A DNA stretch of 55,526 nucleotides, from the NCBI RefSeq assembly GCF_014904755.1, contig NZ_JACZFQ010000091.1, forward strand, positions 1 through 55,526, given 5' to 3'. Made by a program: the position numbers and the translations under genes. A model generated the notes under the pieces. It was not told the origin of the DNA. It saw nothing but the letters and a program-made list of their open reading frames with translations, and did no database searches. Shown here piece by piece: positions 1-6,729 of this stretch. Positions within the stretch are counted from its first letter, which is position 1. Every line of letters begins with the position of its first letter. This DNA is from Neoluteolibacter marinus. Its GTDB lineage: Bacteria; Verrucomicrobiota; Verrucomicrobiia; Verrucomicrobiales; Akkermansiaceae.

Positions 1-967
1 TGGCGCCGGCGCTGGCGCTGGTGGCGGCGATTCCGCTGGCGGCGAGGTTTGCCACGACCGGTGGCAGCGGCAGGGTCTCGAATGATTCCGCGGCCTGTGG
101 CCAGGAGGATCCGGAGCCGTTGGTGGCCCGGAAGGTGAAATAGTAGGGGGTGCCCGCGGCGAGGCCGTTGACGGCGATCGAAAACGCGCCGCTGTGGAAA
201 CCGGGCAGATCCGCCGAGTGCTGCCAGGCGCCGGGGTCGATGCCGCCGTTGGTGGTGCCCCAGAATGCGGTGACCGCGGGCGCGGCGTTGCCGATGTCGG
301 TGATCCCGCCGTTGAGGGTGGCGGTGGTGGTGGTGACCGAGGTGGCGGCCTGGAGCTCGACTGTCGCCCCGCCGGCCGGGACCAGCGAGGTGGCTTCGAG
401 GCGGATATGGTCGAAGTGCGATCGACCGGCGCCGCGGGCCTGGAGCAGGATGCGGATCGTTTGGCCGACCGCGGACGGGGAGTTCGGGGTGTCGAACACC
501 AGGGCCGGGGCGTCGGCGAAAGTCTGGGCGGGCTGGGTGGACGCGTCGAAGACGCCGGTGGCGTGGATCGCGCCGCTGCCGTCCGCCAGCAGGTACTGGC
601 TCTGGTTGCCGGGATTCGTGCTGCCGGTGCGGTGGCCGGTGGCGACCGTCAAGGTGTAGCGCGTGTTCGGCTGATAGGTGACGCCGAGGTCCTGCCAGAC
701 GTCATGGCCGAGTTGCATGCCGAGGTGATCGGTGCCGTCGGCAGCGAAGCCGGTGATGTATTCCTCGAAGCCGTTCCCATTGCCGGGGCCGTTGGTCTCC
801 AGCCACTCAGGGCCGAGGTTGTAGTGGTACCCTCCGGGTCCCAGCTGGTTGCTCGCGCCGGCGCCGCTGTTCACTTCGAACGACGGGTCGCCGATCGACA
901 CGGGGGTGGCGAGGGCACCGCTGCACAGGACGGCGGCGAGGCACGCCGCGCGTGGGAGGAGAGTCAT
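1..967 (-). CDS. Secreted protein with fibronectin type III-like domain (C-terminus beyond window)
   Basis: An open frame runs from ATG at 967 to the window edge without a stop, so about 322 N-terminal residues are seen and the end is missing. It begins with a signal peptide (MTLLPRAACLAAVLCSGALA). A beta-rich region of about 170 residues follows (mature start TPVSIGDPSFEVNSG, later HFDHIRLEA). Next comes a segment with the fibronectin type III-like signature LAAGTPYYFTFRATNGSGSS near residues 270-290. Such modules are common in verrucomicrobial exported and surface proteins and are typically adhesive or carbohydrate-associated, but no enzymatic motif is visible. It lies downstream of the LysR gene on the same strand, with a 171 bp gap, so it probably has its own promoter. 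Function unknown. Confidence 0.75.
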   Translation of the reverse strand, partial: MTLLPRAACLAAVLCSGALATPVSIGDPSFEVNSGAGASNQLGPGGYHYNLGPEWLETNGPGNGNGFEEYITGFAADGTDHLGMQLGHDVWQDLGVTYQPNTRYTLTVATGHRTGSTNPGNQSQYLLADGSGAIHATGVFDASTQPAQTFADAPALVFDTPNSPSAVGQTIRILLQARGAGRSHFDHIRLEATSLVPAGGATVELQAATSVTTTTATLNGGITDIGNAAPAVTAFWGTTNGGIDPGAWQHSADLPGFHSGAFSIAVNGLAAGTPYYFTFRATNGSGSSWPQAAESFETLPLPPVVANLAASGIAATSASAGA

Positions 968-1138
968 GGGTTTTGGGCTGGTTTTGGCAGTTGGGGGAAG
1001 AAACCATCAAAAAAAATGACGAAAACTACCTTACCAACTCCCTAATACGCCGCGTCCGACTTGTCCATTGCCCAATCGGGTAGCTCTCACCCGGGCGCAT
1101 TCCCGCTTCACCCCCGGGCATCCGGTCGTCGCCGCCGG

Positions 1139-2017
1139 TCAATCGGGCTTCGCCCGCCGCCGCAGACCGTCGAGGACCAACGCGGCGAGGGGCGAGAGCT
1201 TGCCCCGCCACGCGGCGGCAATCACCAGCTCGGGGCAGTCGGGGATCTGCCACAGGCGGGTGCCTTCCGGGGCGGCGATCCCGGGGGCCTTGATGCTGAG
1301 ACCGGCGCCGAAGCCGCTGGCGACGTAGGCGTGGACCAGCTCCAGCGAGTTCACCTCGATCCGCGCCGGCCAGTCGAGGCGGGCCTTGGTGAGGGCCTTG
1401 GAAAAAAGGCGGCTCATCGAGGTCTCTGCCGGCGGCCGGATCAGCGGCAGGTCGACCGCCATGCCGTGCATGCCGGACCGGGCGATCTTGTACGACGCCG
1501 GCAAGAGCAGCATCAGCGGCATCGAGATCAAGACTTCGCTGCGGATGCCGGCCGGCGGGCGGCCGTCGAGTTCGCAGATCGCGAGGTCGACTTCCTCCCG
1601 CTCCAGGAGGTCATAGGCGCCGCGTTGGTCGGTGTCCACGAGGGCGAGCTCGAAGTCCGGCCGGGCCTGGCGCACTGCCGCAAGCACGGTCGGCAGGTGC
1701 TGGCGGATGACGGTCGCCGGTGCGGCGAGCCGCAGGCGGCGCGAGGCCTTTCCGGCGATCCGCGCGGCGACGTCGGGCAGGGCGCCGAAGAATGGCGCGA
1801 GGAATTCGTAGAGTTCGCGGCCCGCCGGGGTGAGCTTGAAGGGCCGGCGTTGGAAGAGCCGCACCCCGAGTTCGCCCTCCAGTTGTGAGATCTGGCCGCT
1901 GATCGCCGGCTGCTGGATGCCGTAGGGCATGCTCCGTGCCGCCGCGGTGATCCCGCCGTTGCGGGCGACGTGATAGAACAACTCGAGGTGGTGGAGGTTC
2001 GGGGGCAACTGCGTCAT
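1139..2017 (-). CDS. LysR-family transcriptional regulator
   Basis: A 292-residue protein of normal LysR length. The N-terminal winged helix-turn-helix lies at about residues 8-70 (HHLELFYHVARNGGITAAAR, then QQPAISGQISQLEGELGVRL). The recognition region carries the PYG insertion before IQQPAIS. Residues 90-290 match the periplasmic-binding-protein-like effector domain (RLRLAAPATVIRQHLP, VDLAICELDG). The inducer cannot be read from sequence. It is divergent from the fatty-acid hydroxylase gene at 2101, and the 83 bp gap holds a perfect T-N11-A palindrome. The neighbour and its own gene are therefore the likeliest targets. Confidence 0.93.
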   Translation of the reverse strand: MTQLPPNLHHLELFYHVARNGGITAAARSMPYGIQQPAISGQISQLEGELGVRLFQRRPFKLTPAGRELYEFLAPFFGALPDVAARIAGKASRRLRLAAPATVIRQHLPTVLAAVRQARPDFELALVDTDQRGAYDLLEREEVDLAICELDGRPPAGIRSEVLISMPLMLLLPASYKIARSGMHGMAVDLPLIRPPAETSMSRLFSKALTKARLDWPARIEVNSLELVHAYVASGFGAGLSIKAPGIAAPEGTRLWQIPDCPELVIAAAWRGKLSPLAALVLDGLRRRAKPD

Positions 2018-2027
2018 CGGCTAAGAG

Positions 2028-2044
2028 CATCGACAAAAACGATG
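2028..2044. promoter_or_regulatory. Candidate LysR-type operator (T-N11-A box)
   Basis: CATCG at 2028-2032 and CGATG at 2040-2044 form a perfect 5-bp inverted repeat with a 7-nt AT-rich centre. It has the T-N11-A spacing of LysR-type binding sites. It lies 11 bp from the LysR start and 57 bp from the divergent hydroxylase start, where an autoregulatory site would be expected. The assignment is inferred from position and symmetry. Confidence 0.5.
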
Positions 2045-2100
2045 AAGGCGCAAATTCAATCGACTCACGGGATGCCGCTGGCCGGGCCTATCGTCGCGCC

Positions 2101-2892
2101 ATGCTTTTCCTCCTCGCACTGATCGCGGCGCTGATGCTGGTCATCGAGCGCCTGTGGCCGGGTCAGGCGCTGCCGGTGGTGAAACACTGGAAACTCCGCC
2201 TGCTGCTGGTGAACGCCGCCCAGCTCGGCATCGTCATCCTGGCCGGCCTGACCTGGGACCGCTGGCTCGCCCGCGCGTCGCTGTTCCATCTGAGCGATCA
2301 CCTGCCCGCGCTGCCCGCGGCGGGGGTCGCGTATGTCATCTCCACCTTCGTCTACTATTGGTGGCATCGCTTCCGCCATGAATCGACGTTCTTCTGGAAG
2401 CTCTGCCATCAGCTCCATCACTCGGTGAGCCGGATCGAGGTGCTGGCCAGCTTCTACAAGCATCCGGTGGAAATCTGGATCAACTCGGTGATCAGCGCGC
2501 TGCTCGTCTACACGGTGCTCGGCTGCTCGATGGAAGCCGCGGCCTGGTACACGGCGATGACCGCGGTGGCGGAGTACTTCTACCACTGGAACATCCGCAC
2601 GCCGCGCTGGATCGGCTGGCTGGTGCAGCGCCCGGAATCGCACCGGGTCCACCACCAATACCGCCACCACACCCAGAACTTCGCCGACCTGCCAATCTGG
2701 GACATGCTCTTCGGCACCTTCCACAATCCGGAAGACTCGCCCCGGCGCTGCGGCTTCGACCGGCGGAAGGAGGCGCGGGTGGCGGAGATGATGGTTTTCC
2801 GCGACGTCCACCGCCAGCCGGAGATCCCGCTCGGCTGCTTCGGCTGCCGCAAGCGCTGGGCTTGCCATATGACGAAAGGAGGCCGGTCGTGA
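2101..2892 (+). CDS. Sterol desaturase / fatty acid hydroxylase family membrane protein
   Basis: A 263-residue integral membrane di-iron oxygenase of the fatty acid hydroxylase superfamily. The histidine clusters are visible in order: HRFRH at 89-93, HQLHH at 103-107, and HRVHHQYRHH starting at 181. Together they would bind the two irons. Hydrophobic segments lie at about 1-18, 35-52, 72-88 and 125-160. The family hydroxylates or desaturates lipid chains; the substrate here (sterol, carotenoid or acyl lipid) cannot be decided. The C-terminus is extended and basic. The stop overlaps the GTG start of the next gene (GTGA), so the two are probably translationally coupled. Probable LysR target. 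Confidence 0.9.
   Translation: MLFLLALIAALMLVIERLWPGQALPVVKHWKLRLLLVNAAQLGIVILAGLTWDRWLARASLFHLSDHLPALPAAGVAYVISTFVYYWWHRFRHESTFFWKLCHQLHHSVSRIEVLASFYKHPVEIWINSVISALLVYTVLGCSMEAAAWYTAMTAVAEYFYHWNIRTPRWIGWLVQRPESHRVHHQYRHHTQNFADLPIWDMLFGTFHNPEDSPRRCGFDRRKEARVAEMMVFRDVHRQPEIPLGCFGCRKRWACHMTKGGRS
2876..2883 (+). promoter_or_regulatory. Strong Shine-Dalgarno deciding a GTG start
   Basis: AAAGGAGG lies 5 nt before the GTG at 2889. It favours that start over the upstream in-frame ATG at 2862, which has no such site. It sits inside the end of the preceding gene. Confidence 0.7.
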
Positions 2893-3374
2893 AGTGGCGC
2901 AACGCGGTGGCGATCGCCCTCGTCGTGGTGGGCTCGCTGCAGATGGCCGGCTACCTGGTCGGCTCGAAGGTCCTGCGCGGGCTGGGTGCGGCCGGGGTGT
3001 TCGCCCCGTTCCCGAAGGTCTTCTGCGAAGTGTCCGGCTACGAGGCCTTTGCGGCGTCGTTTTTCCTCGAAGGCGTGCAGCCGGACGGCAGCGCCTGGTC
3101 CTGTCCCCTGACGCCGGAGCGCTATGCACGTCTGGCCGGTCCGTACAACCGCCGCAATGTCCACGGCGCGACCCTGGCCTTCGCGCCGCGCTTGCCGGAG
3201 GAGCTGCGGGCCGCGCTGCTGGAACGGGCGCTCGCCGCCGACTCCGCGCTGCTGCGTGAACTCGGCGTGCCGGCGGGCTTGAGCGGGCTGCGGGTCCGCA
3301 TCGTGCCGCGGCCGGGAGCAAGCGACGGCCCGTGGATCTTCGGTGCCACCCCGATTCCCGGCCGGGATGCCTAG
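2889..3374 (+). CDS. Small single-pass membrane protein of unknown function
   Basis: 161 residues from GTG 2889, a start chosen for its strong ribosome site and its GTGA overlap with the hydroxylase stop. An N-terminal hydrophobic helix (residues 6-22, AVAIALVVVGSLQMAGYLVG) is a membrane anchor or uncleaved signal. A roughly 135-residue soluble part follows with no motif I recognise. It contains two cysteines (FCEVSGYE and WSCPLTPERY) and many arginines. Co-transcription with the hydroxylase suggests an accessory role in the same lipid modification, but this is inference. The TAG stop is the first triplet of an inverted repeat. Confidence 0.75.
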   Translation: MKWRNAVAIALVVVGSLQMAGYLVGSKVLRGLGAAGVFAPFPKVFCEVSGYEAFAASFFLEGVQPDGSAWSCPLTPERYARLAGPYNRRNVHGATLAFAPRLPEELRAALLERALAADSALLRELGVPAGLSGLRVRIVPRPGASDGPWIFGATPIPGRDA

Positions 3375-3449
3375 GGTGGGTGGGATGATCCTGGAAGCTG
3401 CCACCCGCTCCATGACAGGCGGTCTTTGAATTTCATCCCATCCACCCTA
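3372..3449. repeat. Inverted repeat, 17-bp arms, possible terminator or small repeat element
   Basis: Arms at 3372-3388 and 3433-3449 are complementary over 17 positions with one mismatch (TAGGGTGGGTGGGATGA against TCATCCCATCCACCCTA), with a 44-nt spacer. The left arm includes the stop codon of the upstream gene. There is no T-tract, so it may be a stem-forming dispersed element as well as or instead of a terminator. Confidence 0.55.
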
Positions 3450-3480
3450 TCCATCCCGGTCGGCGACCCTTTTCGGACTC

Positions 3481-4695
3481 ATGAAAACCATGTCACCCTG
3501 GCAGTTCACGATCTTCCGGATCGTCTTCGGGCTCTACCTCGCGGTGCACTTCGCGCAGCTGGTGGCGTGGGCGCCCGAGTTGTTCGGGGCCCGCGGGGTG
3601 CTGCCCGACCCGGCCTTGAATCCGACCCACGGCCTGTTTCCCAACCCGCTCGACCTCGATCTACCCGACGGCGTCGTCAGCGCCTTCGTCGGCGGGCTGG
3701 CGGTGCTGGCGCTGCTTTTCGCCGCCGGGGTCTGGCGGCGCACGATGTCGCTGCTGCTGTGGTTCGGCTGGGCCTGCCTGTTCCACCGCAACAACCTGAT
3801 CTCCAATCCCGGGATTCCCTATGTCGGCCTGTTGCTGATCCTCTGCGCGCTGGTGCCGGCCGGCGAACCCTGGAGCCGCGGGAAGCCCGCCGCGGCGTGG
3901 TACATGCCGCTCTGGGTCTATCGCGCCGCCTGGATCCTGCTGGCAGCCGGCTACACCTTCAGCGGTTACACCAAGTTGTTCTCGCCGAGCTGGGTGGACG
4001 GCAGCGCCTTGCGCTATCTGTTGGAAAACCCGCTGGCCCGGCCCGGCTGGCCGCGCGAGCTGATGCTGGCCCTGCCGGCGGGGTGGCTGGCCGTCGGGAC
4101 CTGGGCGACCCTGGCCGCCGAGCTGTTGTTCGCGCCGCTCGCGCTGTGGCGGAAGTCGCGGCCGTTCATCTGGCTGGCGCTGGTGCTCATGCACCTGGGC
4201 ATCGTGATGCTGGTCGACTTCGCCGACCTCAGCCTGGGCATGCTGATAATCCACGCGTTCACCTTCGATCCCGCCTGGCTGCCGGCCCGGCGCGGGAAGA
4301 ACCCGCCGCTGGTACTGGCCTTCGACGGCGAGTGCCTGATGTGCAGCGGGGCGATCCGATTCCTGGCCGGTGAAGATGCGGCCGATGCGCTGCGTTTCGT
4401 TCCCTTGCAGGGCCCGCGCGGGCAGGAGGTGGAACGGAAAGCCGGCGACGGGCCGTTGAAAACCATGCTGCTGGAGTGCGACGGTGCCATCCTCGCCCGC
4501 TCGGACGGGGTCCTGCGCGTGCTGGATGCCCTGGGCGGGCACTGGCGGGTCCTGGCCACCGCAGGCCGCCTGATTCCGCGTCCCCTGCGCGATGCCGCCT
4601 ACAACTTCATCGCCGCCCGCCGCCACCGGTGGTTCGGCAAGGGCGATGCGTGCGCCCTGCCGGACGAAGCGCTGCGGGCGCGACTGTTGGAGTAG
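3481..4695 (+). CDS. HTTM-domain membrane protein fused to a DCC thiol-disulfide oxidoreductase-like domain
   Basis: 404 residues. Residues 5-265 are a multi-helix HTTM (vitamin K-dependent gamma-carboxylase-like) membrane domain with FHRNN at 101-105 and SGYTKLFSPSW at 161-171. Residues 277-404 form a DUF393/DCC domain with the signature DGECLMC (D282, C285, C288), a VPLQG element and the family ending YNFIAARRHRWFGKGDAC. HTTM proteins are thought to be membrane enzymes related to epoxidases/carboxylases. DCC proteins are predicted redox proteins, so the fusion suggests a redox function at the membrane. These domains are frequently adjacent or fused, but the substrate is unknown. Preceded by the inverted repeat; 57 bp upstream of the permease gene on the same strand. 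Confidence 0.85.
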   Translation: MKTMSPWQFTIFRIVFGLYLAVHFAQLVAWAPELFGARGVLPDPALNPTHGLFPNPLDLDLPDGVVSAFVGGLAVLALLFAAGVWRRTMSLLLWFGWACLFHRNNLISNPGIPYVGLLLILCALVPAGEPWSRGKPAAAWYMPLWVYRAAWILLAAGYTFSGYTKLFSPSWVDGSALRYLLENPLARPGWPRELMLALPAGWLAVGTWATLAAELLFAPLALWRKSRPFIWLALVLMHLGIVMLVDFADLSLGMLIIHAFTFDPAWLPARRGKNPPLVLAFDGECLMCSGAIRFLAGEDAADALRFVPLQGPRGQEVERKAGDGPLKTMLLECDGAILARSDGVLRVLDALGGHWRVLATAGRLIPRPLRDAAYNFIAARRHRWFGKGDACALPDEALRARLLE

Positions 4696-4752
4696 CCGCG
4701 CGACCGGCGTCCGGGGTTTGACAGTACCTCCGGCAGCGCCTTTCCTCCGTCC

Positions 4753-5793
4753 GTGTCGCCGGACTCCAAGCAGGACTTCGCATTCGCTTTCCTCAGCATC
4801 CTGTTCGAGGGCGCGCCGTTCATTCTGCTCGGCACGCTGATCAGCGGATTCATCGACATCTATCTGCCGTCCGGCACGATGGACCGCCTGCTGCCCAAGC
4901 GGCGCTTCCCGGCGATCCTGGTGGCCGGCTTGTTGGGAATGGTCTTGCCGGTCTGTGAGTGCGCCGTCGTCCCGGTGATCCGGCGGCTGGTCAAGAAGGG
5001 CCTGCCGGTGTCCTGCGCGCTGACCTACATGATCGCCGCGCCGATCGTGAACCCGATCACTGCGCTGAGCACCTGGAAGGCTTTCAAGGGGCCGCAGATT
5101 CCCTTCGGCGAGGAACTCAGCTATTCCGCCAGCCTGGTGATGACCGCCTCGCGGCTCGGGCTAGGCTTCCTCGTCGCGGTGGCGGTCGGGGTGATCGTCG
5201 CGCGGATCCCCTTGGCGAAAATCCTCCGGCAGCGCCTGGTCGACAGCCTCGCCAAGGAAAGCAGCCACAACCACCACCACGATCACGGCCATGACCACGA
5301 TCATGATCACTGCCACGACCATGGTCACGGCTGCTGCGGCCACGACCATCACCACGACGAGAGAAGCGACAACCGGATGGTGGCCGCCTTCCGCTCGGCG
5401 ATGCGCGACTTCGTTGATGTCGGCGTTTACTTCACGGTCGGCGTGGCCATCACGGCTCTCTTCAACACCGGCATCGCCCCGGGCGCGGAGTGGCTCGACA
5501 GCCTGGCGGAGAACCAGGTCATGGCGCCGGCGGCACTGATGGTGCTGGCCTTCGTCCTCAGCCTTTGCAGCACCTCCGACGCCTTCATCGCGGCCACCCT
5601 CGACAAGTTCACCTATGGCGCGAAGCTGGCCTTCTTGGTCTTCGGGCCGATGCTCGACGTGAAGCTGCTCTTCCTCTATCAGACCGTGCTGCGCCGCCGC
5701 TTCATCATCGGCCTGGCCATCGGTCTCTTCGTCGCCATCGGCGCGGCTGCCATCGCCTGGCAGTCGGTCATCACCTCGCTTGCCGCCCCGTGA
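4753..5793 (+). CDS. DUF318/SO_0444-type metal efflux permease with His-rich loop
   Basis: 346 residues from a GTG start. This is a polytopic permease of the DUF318 (YraQ/SO_0444 Cu-Zn efflux) family. The N-terminal helical block carries the conserved VLPVCECAVVPV (C68, C70) and AAPIVNPIT motifs. The second half repeats the fold and includes LCSTSDAF and KLAFLVFGPMLDVK. A cytoplasmic-type linker at 172-201 contains 16 histidines plus Cys187, Cys194 and Cys195, and looks like a metal-collecting loop. The stop overlaps the start of its DUF1980 partner. The metal cannot be read from sequence; zinc or copper is most likely from the family. Confidence 0.88.
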   Translation: MSPDSKQDFAFAFLSILFEGAPFILLGTLISGFIDIYLPSGTMDRLLPKRRFPAILVAGLLGMVLPVCECAVVPVIRRLVKKGLPVSCALTYMIAAPIVNPITALSTWKAFKGPQIPFGEELSYSASLVMTASRLGLGFLVAVAVGVIVARIPLAKILRQRLVDSLAKESSHNHHHDHGHDHDHDHCHDHGHGCCGHDHHHDERSDNRMVAAFRSAMRDFVDVGVYFTVGVAITALFNTGIAPGAEWLDSLAENQVMAPAALMVLAFVLSLCSTSDAFIAATLDKFTYGAKLAFLVFGPMLDVKLLFLYQTVLRRRFIIGLAIGLFVAIGAAAIAWQSVITSLAAP

Positions 5794-6605
5794 ATCCGAA
5801 ACTCCAGCGCGTGGTCTTCTCGCTCGCCCTGATCGCCTGGGGCGCGGTGATCATCTATTTCTACGCCACCGGCCGGATCACCAAGTACCTCGCGCCGGAC
5901 TTCCGCCTGATCGCGCTGGCGGGTGGCCTCGGGCTGGTGGTGGTGGGGCTCTTCAACGCGCTGACCTCCGGCCAGGAAGCGTCCTGCGGCCACGATCACG
6001 GTCCGGACGACGCCCATGACCACGAGAGCCTCGACGTCCATCCGCTCGCGGCGTTCCTGATCCTGGTTGTGCCGCTCGGCCTCGGCGTGGCCTGGACCAA
6101 GGACGAGTTCTCGCTCGGTTCGCTCACCCGCAAGGGCTTGCTCGACTCGCCTGCGGAAAACAGCGCGCTGTTTCTCAACGCGGTGATGCCGAAGCTGACG
6201 AAAGAGATCATCGAAAAGCAGCACCCGCAGGACGCCGCCGGCTATCATGACTTCAGCCTGATGGAGTTGTTTTTCAGCAGCGGCGATCCCGAGATGCGCG
6301 AGCTGGTCGAGGGCATGCGGGTGGTCACCGAAGGGCGGATCGTCAAGGATCCCGAAGGCGGGATGAACCAGCGGCGGCTCTACCGCCTGTTCATCACCTG
6401 CTGCGCCGCCGACAGCCGCGCGATCCCGATTATTGTGCGCTTCCAGGACGCCCCGCCGGAAGTCGAGGAGAACAGCTGGATGAAGATCTCCGGCACCATG
6501 CGTTATCCGGATGAAGGCATGGGATTCGTGCCGGTGCTCGAAGTGGACTCGGCCGCCGAAGCCGCGCCGCCGCCCGAGGAGTCGATGCTGCGGCGGGGTT
6601 TCTGA
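5790..6605 (+). CDS. TIGR03943/DUF1980 putative permease partner subunit
   Basis: 271 residues from GTG at 5790, which overlaps the permease stop (GTGA). An in-frame open stretch continues upstream inside the permease gene but would replace the clear N-terminal hydrophobic helix (VVFSLALIAWGAVIIYFYAT). Three transmembrane stretches lie in the first 115 residues, with a small metal-binding-like loop CGHDHGPDDAHDHE between helices two and three. The soluble C-terminal half matches the DUF1980 type (FITCCAADSRAIPIIVRF, WMKISGTM). It is routinely paired with DUF318 permeases and is presumed part of the same metal transporter. Confidence 0.88.
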   Translation: MNPKLQRVVFSLALIAWGAVIIYFYATGRITKYLAPDFRLIALAGGLGLVVVGLFNALTSGQEASCGHDHGPDDAHDHESLDVHPLAAFLILVVPLGLGVAWTKDEFSLGSLTRKGLLDSPAENSALFLNAVMPKLTKEIIEKQHPQDAAGYHDFSLMELFFSSGDPEMRELVEGMRVVTEGRIVKDPEGGMNQRRLYRLFITCCAADSRAIPIIVRFQDAPPEVEENSWMKISGTMRYPDEGMGFVPVLEVDSAAEAAPPPEESMLRRGF

Positions 6606-6725
6606 CCTTGGAGTGCGGTGGCAGAGCGCAGCGGCGACACCGCTTTTTAAGAGGGCATGGCGGATCGCCATACCGGATCGCTCCCCCCAGCACGTAAAAG
6701 CTCCGTCGCTGCCGGCGCATTCCAA
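6606..6725. repeat. MITE-like inverted-repeat element between convergent genes
   Basis: The interval between two convergent genes starts and ends with inverted copies of one sequence. The left arm starts CCTTGGAGTGCGGTGGCAG at 6606. The right arm, read on the minus strand from 6725, starts CCTTGGAATGCGCCGGCAGC. Similarity continues inward to an AGCTTTT/CCGCTTTTT block. No protein is encoded. It resembles a dispersed palindromic element. The left arm also supplies a terminator hairpin. Confidence 0.55.
6615..6648 (+). terminator. Rho-independent-type terminator after the permease operon
   Basis: GCGGTG at 6615-6620 pairs with CACCGC at 6638-6643. The inner part of the loop can extend the stem, and a TTTTT run follows at 6644-6648. 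It lies 10 bp after the DUF1980 stop and is embedded in the repeat element. Confidence 0.6.
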
Positions 6726-6729
6726 GGAC

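Noticed and set aside
5270-5360. Short tandem DNA repeat of CAC/GAC triplets
   Set aside because: The pattern is explained by the His/Asp-rich protein loop of the permease, with synonymous variation.
5490-5789. Upstream extension of the DUF1980 protein
   Set aside because: The frame stays open inside the permease gene, but the GTG at 5790 overlaps the permease stop and is followed directly by the first transmembrane helix.
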